This document shows positions 1-7,769 of a stretch of 64,000 nucleotides of DNA, one piece after another. The stretch is from JAMLHH01 sp035515235. GTDB taxonomy: Bacteria > Bacteroidota > Bacteroidia > Chitinophagales > JADIYW01. Numbering within the stretch: position 1 is the stretch's first letter; each line of letters begins with the position of its first letter. Made by a program: the position numbers and the translations under genes. The notes under the pieces were generated by a model. That model was not told the origin of the DNA. It saw only the letters and a list, made by a program, of their open reading frames with translations, and made no database searches. The stretch is taken from assembly GCA_035515235.1 (NCBI GenBank), contig DATJBS010000070.1:1-64000 (forward strand). The letters are read 5' to 3'.

Positions 1-120
1 AATGCTAAACCCAGAAATCAACTCACTTTATTTGATTAGCTTGTTTTTGAAAAAACTGATAATTAAAAATAAAAAGTCAATGTTTAGGCTACTTTTGATA
101 GACTAACAACTTTATTTTAA

Positions 121-1272
121 TTTATCTCGGACAACAATGAATTAAAATATGAATTCTTAACTTCAAACTCTTTAAAGAATATCCCGTTTAATAATTTAGC
201 AAACATTTATCCTAACTTTTATTTTGTAAATAAAAATTTTGAAGAACAACATAGCTATATCAAAGGTTTTCAATTAATTGAGCTATTCATATATAATACT
301 GCTGGTATTGTTACAGCAAAAGACAAAATACTTATAAATGAAAGAACAAATGATTTGCAGTTTAACATTAAAAATAATTTCAATACTATTTTCAATCCCA
401 GTTTAATAAAGTCTATTGCATATAGACCATTTGATATAAGAAAAATATATTGGGATACATCACTTATTGAAAGAAGTAGAGAAAAAATAATGAATAATTT
501 TTTAATTGGAGATAATTTAGGGTTAGCTTCTATAAGAATAAACAAAGAAAAAAATTACAGTAGTCTATTTGTTACTAATTCATTGGCTGATGCTAGGTTA
601 AGTGATAGATTTTTAACTTCAATTTTCCCTTTATACCTCTACACCGAAAAAAAAGAACAAATTTCCATTGAAGAAAATCCAGAAAGAGTTCCAAATCTCA
701 ACATGGAAATCGTGGATAAAATTGCTGAAAGTTTAGGGATGTACTTTTCACCTGAGCAACCTGATTATAATGTGCAAACAGAAGAAACAGCTCAGTTATA
801 TCCTATTTACATTCTCGATTATATCTATGCTGTTTTACACTCTCCTACTTATAGAGAAAAATACAAAGAGTTTTTAAAAATAGATTTCCCACGTGTGCCT
901 TATCCAAAAGATGCGGACACTTTTATGAAATTAGTAGAGCTTGGAAGTCAAATTAGAAAGATTCATTTATTAGAAAGTCCTGTTGTAGAGGCTTACATCA
1001 CCCAATATCCAATTGATGGAGATAATGAAGTCGTGAAGCCCATCTATAAAGACAGCAAAGTCTATATCAACGACACTCAGTATTTTGACAACGTGCCAGA
1101 AGTCGCTTGGAATTTTTATATCGGTGGTTATCAGCCCGCTCAAAAATGGCTCAAAGACCGTAAAAATCGCACACTAGAATTTGATGATATCTTACACTAT
1201 CAAAAAATAATTGTTGCCCTTACAGAAACAGATAGATTGATGAAAGAGATTGATGAGATTGAGATTCATTGA
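121..1272 (+). pseudogene. Type ISP restriction-modification enzyme, C-terminal fragment
   Basis: The frame is open from 121, just after an in-frame TAA at 118, to the stop at 1272, about 383 codons. It contains the RPFD-type motif (IAYRPFDIRKIYWD) and the C-terminal region (VAWNFYIGGYQPAQKWLKDR) that I recognise from the specificity part of type ISP enzymes, single polypeptides with nuclease, helicase, methyltransferase and target-recognition parts. Those enzymes are usually well over 1,000 residues, so the motor and methyltransferase parts are missing. Bases 1-120 have stops in the three forward frames and I see no continuation there. A TTG at 355 could start a 305-residue product, but the homologous-looking sequence begins earlier, so that is not a convincing start. 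I read this as a decayed gene; a distant frameshift upstream of the window is also possible. Confidence 0.6.
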
Positions 1273-1290
1273 TAATTATTAAAATGACAA

Positions 1291-2139
1291 ATGAAATTTT
1301 CACAAAGAATAGGTAAAACTGAAGTTAGAGAAATCTTACAAGTTGAATCAATTGACGAAAGACTTGAAAACCGATTATGGAATGTTTTGATTAATGATTT
1401 GTTCTATGAACTTGATGACTTCTCAGATAGGTATAAAGATTCTAAAAAAGGAACTATTTGTAAAATTATTTGGGTAGAATTTTTCTGTTATAGAATTGAC
1501 GAAATACCTACAACTGACTATGGTTTTGTTAATTCCAATGGGGTAATTAAAAATATTAAAAATTGGTTTTTCAAAGCATTCTGGTATGAGAAGTATGACT
1601 TATTAGAATTTTTGTCCTCTATTGAACCATTATTTTCTAATTTAAACTTTACAAAAAGTTGTAATGAAGCTTTGAAAACTGAAATGTCTGGTTATAGATT
1701 AATAAATAATAGTATTGTACAGATTACATCAAATGAAGAAATTGTTGAAATTCAACAAGCTCTTTTAAACTCTTCTAAATGGACTCCTGTTAATACTCAT
1801 TTAACGACTTCACTTAAATTCCTTTCAAATAGAGACAACCCTGATTATAGAAATTCTATTAAAGAATCTATTTCTGCAATTGAATCACTTTGCGTTATAT
1901 TAACTGGAAATAGTAAAGCTACTTTAGGTCAAGCATTGGCTGAAATAGGAAAAACATACCAAATTCATGGTGCATTGAAAAATGCATTCTCATCTTTATA
2001 TGGATATACGAGTGACGCTGGAGGGATTAGGCATTCACTTATAGAGGAAGACATAACTGTAACAATGGAAGATGCTAAATTCATGCTAATCTCTTGTTCA
2101 GCTTTCATTAATTACTTAAAAGTAAAAATAGAAAAATAA
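1291..2139 (+). CDS. AbiJ-like abortive infection protein (AbiJ_NTD4 + HEPN-like C-terminus)
   Basis: This 282-residue protein begins MKFSQRIGK and continues with a region ending ENRLWNVL. That matches my memory of the AbiJ N-terminal domain 4 family (pattern FS.R.G....i.q...md..lrn.LWN.l). The C-terminal third is helical and carries GGIRHSL at about residues 245-251. Arg247-His248 resembles the RNase motif of HEPN domains fused to AbiJ-type N-termini. Such proteins are thought to sense phage infection and stop growth by cutting RNA; that role is family knowledge, not shown here. It sits 18 bases after the restriction-modification fragment, as in a defence island. The ATG at 1291 gives the full conserved N-terminus. 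Confidence 0.65.
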   Translation: MKFSQRIGKTEVREILQVESIDERLENRLWNVLINDLFYELDDFSDRYKDSKKGTICKIIWVEFFCYRIDEIPTTDYGFVNSNGVIKNIKNWFFKAFWYEKYDLLEFLSSIEPLFSNLNFTKSCNEALKTEMSGYRLINNSIVQITSNEEIVEIQQALLNSSKWTPVNTHLTTSLKFLSNRDNPDYRNSIKESISAIESLCVILTGNSKATLGQALAEIGKTYQIHGALKNAFSSLYGYTSDAGGIRHSLIEEDITVTMEDAKFMLISCSAFINYLKVKIEK

Positions 2140-2174
2140 GTATTTATAAAAAGTTTTGTTCTAAAATCATCACC

Positions 2175-2777
2175 ATGTGCTTCTATTCTCAAATCACTAA
2201 ATCAGCTCAAGAATTAGAACATCGTTTTAATGCTAAGTTTGTGAATAATGGTGGGTATCAGCCATCTATTTATAATGGTTTCCAACATCCCAAAACTCCT
2301 ATCATCACCAGCCAACAAAAAGATATTATTCAATTTTATGATTGGGGATTGATTCCACATTGGGCAAAAGACGATAGTATTAAAAGCAAAACACTTAATG
2401 CTAGAATAGAAACTATACACGAGAAAGCATCTTTTAGAGATGTCATCCAAAATAGATGTTTGGTACTTGCTGATGGGTTTTACGAATGGAAATGGTTAGA
2501 TGCAAAAGGTAAAAACAAACAAAAATATTTTATCTCTTTACCTAATCAGGAAGCTTTTGCTTTTGCAGGATTATATAGTCATTGGACTGACAAGAGCACT
2601 GGAGAAATATTTTATACTTATACCATCTTAACTACTGCTGCAAATGAGCTGATGAGTGAAATCCACAATACCAAAAAGCGGATGCCTATTATTTTAAATC
2701 ATCATGATGAACAGAATTGGTTAGCTGGAGAGAATAACATTTTAAAGGATATTGAATTAGTAGCGAGAGAAGTGTAA
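2175..2777 (+). CDS. SRAP/HMCES family abasic-site protein (YedK-like)
   Basis: This 200-residue protein has the SRAP signature. Cys2 directly after the initiator Met forms the thiazolidine crosslink to abasic sites once Met is removed. WGLIPHWAK (around 58-66), LNARIET (75-81), GFYEWKW and HNTKKRMPIIL (His plus RMP motif) follow in the usual order. Family members shield abasic sites in single-stranded DNA during replication and can reverse the crosslink. The length is typical and all key residues are visible. The start at 2175 is fixed by the need for Cys at position 2. It lies 35 bases after the AbiJ-like gene but belongs to general DNA repair. Confidence 0.9.
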   Translation: MCFYSQITKSAQELEHRFNAKFVNNGGYQPSIYNGFQHPKTPIITSQQKDIIQFYDWGLIPHWAKDDSIKSKTLNARIETIHEKASFRDVIQNRCLVLADGFYEWKWLDAKGKNKQKYFISLPNQEAFAFAGLYSHWTDKSTGEIFYTYTILTTAANELMSEIHNTKKRMPIILNHHDEQNWLAGENNILKDIELVAREV

Positions 2778-2894
2778 TAAAATCTATCTCAAATAGTTTG
2801 TATGAAATTCTTTTTATAGATTTGATTAAAGACAAAGTGTGTCATATTTAAGACATTTTGTAAAAAATATTCAACTATAAACAATTCACTATTT

Positions 2895-3365
2895 ATGAAA
2901 AAAACAATTTTAATAACATCAGCTATCCTATCTCTATTCATTCTTTCTTGCAAAAAAGATAATTTAGAAAAACCTAGTAATAAAAACGACTCAAGAGATA
3001 AATATGTAGGGAATTACAATGTCTCTGAAGATGTTAGAATAATGTTCAATAATACCTATCATGAAACTGATGCTTTTACTGGTCAGATTGAGAAAATTGA
3101 AAATACTGATTCAACATATTTTACTAATGCTGATGCTAGTTTTTTATCCTTTACATATCCAGATCAAGGAAAGCCATGGACTAAAAATGGATTTCAATTG
3201 GTGTTTGGATTAATAGGTACAGATAGTTTAGAATTTGATTTACAAGCAGAATTAGTAGACCCACCAATGATATATGGAAATAATGATAGTATTGTTATTA
3301 ATTTCTTATATGGTACTTCATCGTTTGTTTATAATGTAAAACAAAAATGGGTTATAATTAAGTAA
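2895..3365 (+). CDS. Putative lipoprotein of unknown function
   Basis: This 156-residue protein begins with a lipoprotein signal: a Lys-rich start, a hydrophobic core and a lipobox ending ILSC at residues 16-19, followed by KKDN. The mature part is polar and rich in Asp, Asn and Thr, with no motif I recognise. Lys-Lys-Asp just after the lipidated Cys resembles the export signal of surface lipoproteins in this phylum, so it may face outward; that is inference. A spacer of about 117 bases with no clear promoter precedes it. The stop is 20 bases before the first attC-like element, so this gene could itself be the end of an older cassette, but no matching left core is visible upstream. Confidence 0.7.
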   Translation: MKKTILITSAILSLFILSCKKDNLEKPSNKNDSRDKYVGNYNVSEDVRIMFNNTYHETDAFTGQIEKIENTDSTYFTNADASFLSFTYPDQGKPWTKNGFQLVFGLIGTDSLEFDLQAELVDPPMIYGNNDSIVINFLYGTSSFVYNVKQKWVIIK

Positions 3366-3385
3366 TACGTATATTCAGAATTATC

Positions 3386-3459
3386 CTTACAATTATGCGC
3401 AAAACCAGCGGTTTTGGTCAGATAGGACTGACAAGTAGCGCATATCCACAAGTTGTAAG
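3386..3459 (+). repeat. attC-like recombination element A (left end of cassette 1)
   Basis: Imperfect inverted repeat. CTTACAA (3386-3392) pairs with TTGTAAG (3453-3459). After an asymmetric loop (2 bases on one side, 9 on the other), ATGCGC (3395-3400) pairs with GCGCAT (3438-3443). The enclosed region holds two small hairpins: AAAACC/GGTTTT (3401-3415) and GTCAG/CTGAC (3417-3432). An outer core, a lopsided spacer and an inner box is the plan of integron attC sites. The right core GTTGTAAG differs from the classical GTTRRRY box. Its right half (from 3452) would belong to the following cassette. Confidence 0.6.
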
Positions 3460-3484
3460 TAATGCCGAAAAACCCAGAAACCGA

Positions 3485-4279
3485 ATGAAAAAAACAATAT
3501 TCGAAATTACCAAAATGGACTGTCCTTCAGAGGAAAATCTAATCCGAATGAAATTGGACGGAATTTCAAGTATTGCGAATTTGGACTTTGATATTCCGAA
3601 CCGAAAACTGACTGTTTTTCACAGCGGAGAATCCGACCAAATCGAAAAGTCCGTTATTGAACTAAATTTAGGCGGAAAGAAAATCTCGACCGAACAGACC
3701 GACCAAACAGAATTTAATGAAAATGCAAACCAAAAAAAGCTACTTTGGTCTGTACTTGCAATCAATTTTGCCTTTTTTATTATCGAAATGACAACAGGAA
3801 TAATCTCAAAATCAATGGGTCTTGTTGCCGATAGTTTGGATATGCTTGCCGACAGTTTCGTATACGGAATTAGCTTGTTTGCGGTTGGCGGAACGTTGAT
3901 TAAGAAAAAGCGGATTGCAAAACTTGCTGGATATTTTCAAATAACACTTGCGATTATTGGATTTGTGGAAGTTTTAAGAAGATTTTTTGGAAACGAGAAA
4001 CTTCCCGATTTTTCGACAATGATTATCGTTTCGATTTTTGCACTTATTGCAAACGGAATTTGTCTTTACATTTTGCAAAAGTCAAAAAGCAAAGAAGAGG
4101 CTCATATGAAAGCGAGTATGATTTTCACATCAAATGACGTGATTATCAATTTAGGAGTAATAATTGCTGGAATTTTGGTAAATTGGTTGAGTTCGAGCAA
4201 ACCTGATTTGATTATCGGAACAATCGTTTTTGTTTTGGTAATTCAAGGAGCATTTAGAATATTGAAATTAAGTAAGTGA
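3485..4279 (+). CDS. CDF-like cation transporter with N-terminal metal-binding-like domain (cassette 1 cargo)
   Basis: The start at 3485 gives 264 residues beginning MKKTIFEITKMDCPSEEN; the longer frame from 3395 only adds translated hairpin. Residues 1-75 look like an HMA-type fold with MDCPSEE in place of the usual MxCxxC, so one Cys is missing. Residues 85-260 hold about six membrane helices of a cation diffusion facilitator. TM2 has ADSLDMLADS (DxxxD) and TM5 has FTSNDVIINLG (DxxxN), the places where the family binds metal. There is no C-terminal cytoplasmic domain. It probably exports a divalent metal from the inner membrane; the metal is unknown. It is the only gene between elements A and B, and codon choice differs from flanking genes (more CGA, GAC and AAC). 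Confidence 0.8.
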   Translation: MKKTIFEITKMDCPSEENLIRMKLDGISSIANLDFDIPNRKLTVFHSGESDQIEKSVIELNLGGKKISTEQTDQTEFNENANQKKLLWSVLAINFAFFIIEMTTGIISKSMGLVADSLDMLADSFVYGISLFAVGGTLIKKKRIAKLAGYFQITLAIIGFVEVLRRFFGNEKLPDFSTMIIVSIFALIANGICLYILQKSKSKEEAHMKASMIFTSNDVIINLGVIIAGILVNWLSSSKPDLIIGTIVFVLVIQGAFRILKLSK

Positions 4280-4291
4280 ATAAAAAAGCAC

Positions 4292-4429
4292 TACTTACAA
4301 CAATGTATAAAAATAATAGCGGTTTAATCGCTAAAACGAAAGTTAGAAAATATAAAAAAGGTCTGTGTTTAACTGAAAAGATATTGCGTAAAAATCCGCT
4401 ACTATTCTTATACGATACCGTTGTGCAAC
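4292..4429 (+). repeat. attC-like recombination element B (junction of cassettes 1 and 2)
   Basis: Long imperfect hairpin of about 138 bases. The left arm has core TACTTACAAC (4292-4301), spacer AAT, then GTATAA, AATA and TAGCGG (4305-4322). The right arm has CCGCTA, TATT and TTATAC (4396-4413), spacer GATACC, then core GTTGTGCAAC (4420-4429). The inner arms pair over 16 positions with two A-C mismatches, and the spacers are 3 against 6 bases. The two outer cores pair only over ACAAC/GTTGT, which fits a junction between two different cassettes. The frame 4276-4491 that crosses it is not a gene. Confidence 0.7.
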
Positions 4430-4451
4430 ATATAACCAAACCAACAAACCA

Positions 4452-5321
4452 ATGGAATCCATATTATACTTTTTCAAAAATTCGACTTTAAAAGAATGGA
4501 TTTTTTTACTTGCTGGCGGACTTTTAGGCTATCTGGCAAACTTATATTTCTACCTAAAATCAAAAAATGACTCGAATGAAAAAAACCTTAATAGACTATT
4601 TGGACTGACTGAAAAGGTTATAGAAAATGCTCGTGATAGCGGAAAATTTGATGAAATTAAAAGTAAACTGGACACCAATAAAAGTCTCGAAAACATAACT
4701 GACGAACTTAAGAATCTCAAAGAAAAAATTACAAAATCGCCAAAAGAAGACGACATCGTGAAATATAAAATTCTTGGAGATAAATGGTCAGACGAATATC
4801 TAAAAAGCATTGAGCCACAAATCTTAACCCAAGATGGTTTTCTGTTTTACTCGAATATTTTAGATTTCCATAAATCAATGTTTCCTGAAAACTTCATTTG
4901 GTCTGGAAAAACAAGAACAACAGATGTAGTAATCAATTCTGCATTCCAGACTATGATGCCTGATACAGCGAAAGGAATAATCGAATACAATATAAAACCT
5001 GTAGATAATAAAGAAGTACTTCCGAAAATGGAACGACTATGCAACAAGTGGAATTCTAACTTTGAGAAACTGTTAAAAGCGGACAAGGATGACAAAATCG
5101 ACACAATTGCAAAAATTCATCACGAATTTATAATTATACATCCGTTTGTGGATGGAAATGGAAGAGTTGGCAGGGTTTTATTAGATGATATGGTTGAATT
5201 TCTACTAAATAAAAATATTGAACAGAATATCGATAGAGAAGAATATTATTTGGCATTAAGAAGTGCCGATATGGGAGATATTAAGAAATTAAGGAAGTTT
5301 ATCAAGAACCATCTGAAATAA
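4452..5321 (+). CDS. Membrane-anchored Fic family protein (cassette 2 cargo)
   Basis: This 289-residue protein has one membrane helix (about residues 15-34), a Lys/Asp-rich coiled-coil-like stretch (40-100) and a Fic domain with the complete motif HPFVDGNGRVGR at 230-241, just after HHEF. Fic enzymes transfer AMP or another nucleotide part to proteins; His230 would be catalytic and the Gly-Asn-Gly-Arg loop binds phosphates. I cannot assign an inhibitory (S/T)xxxE(G/N) helix with certainty, and no antitoxin gene is adjacent. It is the single gene of the second cassette, starting 22 bases after the core of element B. A defence, toxin or signalling role is possible; the target is unknown. Confidence 0.85.
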   Translation: MESILYFFKNSTLKEWIFLLAGGLLGYLANLYFYLKSKNDSNEKNLNRLFGLTEKVIENARDSGKFDEIKSKLDTNKSLENITDELKNLKEKITKSPKEDDIVKYKILGDKWSDEYLKSIEPQILTQDGFLFYSNILDFHKSMFPENFIWSGKTRTTDVVINSAFQTMMPDTAKGIIEYNIKPVDNKEVLPKMERLCNKWNSNFEKLLKADKDDKIDTIAKIHHEFIIIHPFVDGNGRVGRVLLDDMVEFLLNKNIEQNIDREEYYLALRSADMGDIKKLRKFIKNHLK

Positions 5322-5325
5322 ATAC

Positions 5326-5380
5326 GTTGCACAACAATGTATAATAACAATAGGGCAATTGGTGCTTAACCCAATGTTTC
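5326..5380 (+). repeat. attC-like recombination element C, left arm (right end of cassette 2)
   Basis: Core GTTGCACAAC (5326-5335) is the exact reverse complement of the core at 4420-4429 at the left end of cassette 2. It is followed by AAT and GTATAA, so the 14 bases at 5331-5344 are identical to those at 4297-4310 in element B. I cannot find the right arm (expected TTATAC then GTTGT) anywhere up to 5650, so the element looks truncated or decayed. Confidence 0.6.
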
Positions 5381-5590
5381 AGGCACTTTTTCGAGGTCGT
5401 CACATTTTTAAATTTGGCTTATTGAGAAAAAAAGATAATAAGTAAAATTCAAAAATTCGGCTTTTGCTTAATCGAATGGAGTTTTAGTAAACAAAAGAAT
5501 ACAAAATAATGGGATGTTTTATATGGATCGTGAAGATGATCTTTTTTAAATTACATTTTATCTCTTTTTAATAAATATTGACATTTACCG
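5381..5590. other. Intergenic stretch, probable remnant of element C
   Basis: No coding frame of note. It is AT-rich, with TTTGGCTTATTGAG (from about 5415) and TTCGGCTTTTGCTTAATCG (from about 5457), which could be the variable loop of element C. No second arm or further core is visible. Confidence 0.35.
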
Positions 5591-5644
5591 TTCATTGACT
5601 TGAATGAATAAAATTCAGTATCTTTTGAAATGTAAATTCACATT
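5591..5644 (+). promoter_or_regulatory. Putative promoter and operator of the metal-efflux two-component locus
   Basis: A perfect dyad TTCATT-N6-AATGAA (5591-5608) overlaps a possible -33 TTG (5595). TATCTTTTG (5619-5627) resembles the TAnnTTTG -7 box about 24 bases downstream. A second dyad AATGT-N6-ACATT (5629-5644) covers the likely transcription start. The first ATG is at 5651. Autoregulation by the adjacent response regulator is a reasonable inference. Confidence 0.45.
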
Positions 5645-5650
5645 AGAACC

Positions 5651-6334
5651 ATGAATATATTAGTAATTGAAGACGACTCGACTTTAAATAAAAATATTAG
5701 AGAAGCATTAGAAGCTGAAGGATATCATGCTGAAAGTGTTTTCGATGGTTTATTGGCAGAAAGAATTCTTAAAAATAATCAATTTGATTGCATCATCATG
5801 GACATCAATCTTCCTGGAAAAACAGGTTATGATTTGTCTGCTGATTATAGAAAACAGAACACCTCTACCCCTATTCTAATGTTGACAGCATTCAGTGAAT
5901 TAGATGATAAAGTCAAAGGTTATGAAAGTGGAGCGGACGACTATCTGACCAAACCGTTTTATATGCGGGAGCTAATTCTAAGAGTTCATTCATTGATCAA
6001 AAGAAATCAAAACAGCTCTGCTAAAAATAAAATCTCCAATACAATCATAGCTGGAGACCTCACTATACAAGACGATCAAAAGAAAGTTTTTAAACAAGGA
6101 AAAGAAGTCATCCTTACACCAAGAGAATACCATATCTTATTAAAGCTATCTGAAAACAATGGCGAAATCGTATCTAAAAAAGATTTGATTGAACATATTT
6201 GGGGACGATCTGTAGATATCAATACCAATACCATAGAAGTCTATATCAGCTTCTTAAGAAACAAGTTAGACAAACCATTTGGCACCAACAGAATTAAAAC
6301 AAAAGTTGGTTACGGTTATTATTTAGATGAATAA
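5651..6334 (+). CDS. OmpR/CusR-type response regulator
   Basis: This 227-residue protein has a receiver domain (1-115) and a winged-helix C-terminal domain (about 130-226). Acidic residues Glu7, Asp8 and Asp9, phospho-acceptor Asp51 (MDINLPG), a Thr at 79 (MLTAF) and Lys101 (YLTKPF) are in place. The DNA-binding domain has LTPREYHILLKL and ends GYGYYLDE, as in the OmpR family. The stop overlaps the kinase start by one base (TAATG), so they are translationally coupled. Position directly upstream of a Czc-type pump suggests it senses metal through the kinase and switches on the pump genes. Confidence 0.95.
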   Translation: MNILVIEDDSTLNKNIREALEAEGYHAESVFDGLLAERILKNNQFDCIIMDINLPGKTGYDLSADYRKQNTSTPILMLTAFSELDDKVKGYESGADDYLTKPFYMRELILRVHSLIKRNQNSSAKNKISNTIIAGDLTIQDDQKKVFKQGKEVILTPREYHILLKLSENNGEIVSKKDLIEHIWGRSVDINTNTIEVYISFLRNKLDKPFGTNRIKTKVGYGYYLDE

Positions 6335-7701
6335 TGAAAATCAGAAATAAAATATTAATCTATTTTTCGAGTACCATTATTGTATTGCTTGCCCTTACAT
6401 TTTCTAGTATTTATATCTTCTATTTATCCAATCGAGAAGAAGAATTTCAGCAGAGACAAAAGCAAAAAATCTCCAATACTTTATACTTTCTTTACGAAAT
6501 TAAAAAAACCGATAACGAGCTCATCGAAGCTATCGACCAATTGACGATCAATGACTTATTTGATGAAAAACTATTATTATTCAATGAAAATAAAGAACTC
6601 ATCTATTCCAGTATTGACGACACCCCTGTAGTCATCTCTAAGGATATGCTATCAGAATTAAACATTAATCATCAATGGATAGAAACCAAAGACGGTTTGT
6701 ATGATGTCATCGGCACCTATATAGAAAAAGACGGAAGTATCTATTATGGTATCAGCAAAGCTTACGACACCTTTGGTTATGCTAAATTATATTTCTTGCG
6801 AAATACCTTATTGATTGCATTTTTTATCATCACTGCTTCTATATTTTTAGTATCATTTTATCTGGCGAAAGTAATTTCAGATCCATTATCCAAACTTGCG
6901 CATCTACTCAACTCATATAGATTAGATGAAAATCCTACAACAGAAAAAATAAAAACTACTACTGACGAAATCATTGATCTCAACGATAAATTCAATGAAC
7001 TCATTAAGAGAACTCAAGAATCTTTTGCTTTTCAAAAACAATCTATACAACACATTTCCCATCAACTCAAAACTCCTATCGCTGTATTAACTTCAGAGTT
7101 AGAAAGGATTAAAAACATAAAAGATCAAGAGCTGATTATTGTTGAGCTCGACCAACAGATTATAAAAACAAAGTTTCTTGCAGATATTATCAATATGCTT
7201 TTAGAAATTTCGAAAGCAGAAACAGGTCAAACTTTATACAAAAAAGCTACTCGAATAGATGAAGTCATTTTTGATTGTATAGAAGAGCTCAGGTTTTTAT
7301 ATCCTGATTTTAATTTCAATATTCGATTTGTACCACTATATCCTGATGCTGACCTACTGGTTTTAAACATCAATGAAATGCTCATTAAACAAGCTTTAAT
7401 GAATCTAATGAGTAATTGTATTGCTTATAGCAATGAACCAAAAGCTGAAATAAAAATCAATTGCCTTTCAAAAGATAAATTGAAAATCTCTATCATTAAT
7501 CAAGGAAATCCATTAACTAAAGAAGAAGAAAAATATATCTTCCAGCACTTTTTCAGAGGTCAAAACAGTCAAGGAAAAATCGGTTTCGGTTTAGGTCTTG
7601 TACTCACTCAAAAAATCGTTGCTCTTCATTCGGGAAACATTCAATATTCCAATCCGAAAGACCATATTAATGTATTTGAAATCAGTATTCCATTCAGTTA
7701 A
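6334..7701 (+). CDS. Sensor histidine kinase of the metal-efflux locus
   Basis: This 455-residue protein has an inner-membrane helix at about 8-30, a periplasmic sensor region (31-155), a second helix (155-178), HAMP-like linker, HisKA with the H-box HISHQLKTP (phospho-acceptor His243), an N-box (LMNLMSNCIAYS) and a Gly-rich ATP lid (GFGLGLVL). All catalytic elements are present. The sensor region is about 125 residues with no clustered Cys or His, so the signal cannot be named from sequence. It partners with the response regulator encoded just upstream. Confidence 0.93.
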   Translation: MKIRNKILIYFSSTIIVLLALTFSSIYIFYLSNREEEFQQRQKQKISNTLYFLYEIKKTDNELIEAIDQLTINDLFDEKLLLFNENKELIYSSIDDTPVVISKDMLSELNINHQWIETKDGLYDVIGTYIEKDGSIYYGISKAYDTFGYAKLYFLRNTLLIAFFIITASIFLVSFYLAKVISDPLSKLAHLLNSYRLDENPTTEKIKTTTDEIIDLNDKFNELIKRTQESFAFQKQSIQHISHQLKTPIAVLTSELERIKNIKDQELIIVELDQQIIKTKFLADIINMLLEISKAETGQTLYKKATRIDEVIFDCIEELRFLYPDFNFNIRFVPLYPDADLLVLNINEMLIKQALMNLMSNCIAYSNEPKAEIKINCLSKDKLKISIINQGNPLTKEEEKYIFQHFFRGQNSQGKIGFGLGLVLTQKIVALHSGNIQYSNPKDHINVFEISIPFS

Positions 7702-7769
7702 ATTTTATTCGCTTTAAGGTTTTCTAAAGGTCAGTATCAACACCTTTGCCGCCTACCCAATAAAGCAAT

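Noticed and set aside
1..120. Possible short protein from the ATG at 2
   Set aside because: Only 34 codons, Leu/Lys-rich, no motif; it probably reflects AT-rich DNA upstream of the fragment.
270..545. Minus-strand 91-residue hydrophobic frame
   Set aside because: Antisense to the type ISP fragment, which has clear motifs; hydrophobicity arises from AT-rich reverse codons.
3395..3484. Upstream extension of the CDF transporter (30 extra residues)
   Set aside because: The extra residues come from the hairpin of element A; the MKKTIFEI start at 3485 fits the domain.
4276..4491. 71-residue frame between the CDF and Fic genes
   Set aside because: It runs through both arms of the attC-like hairpin and overlaps the Fic start; the DNA structure explains it better than a protein.
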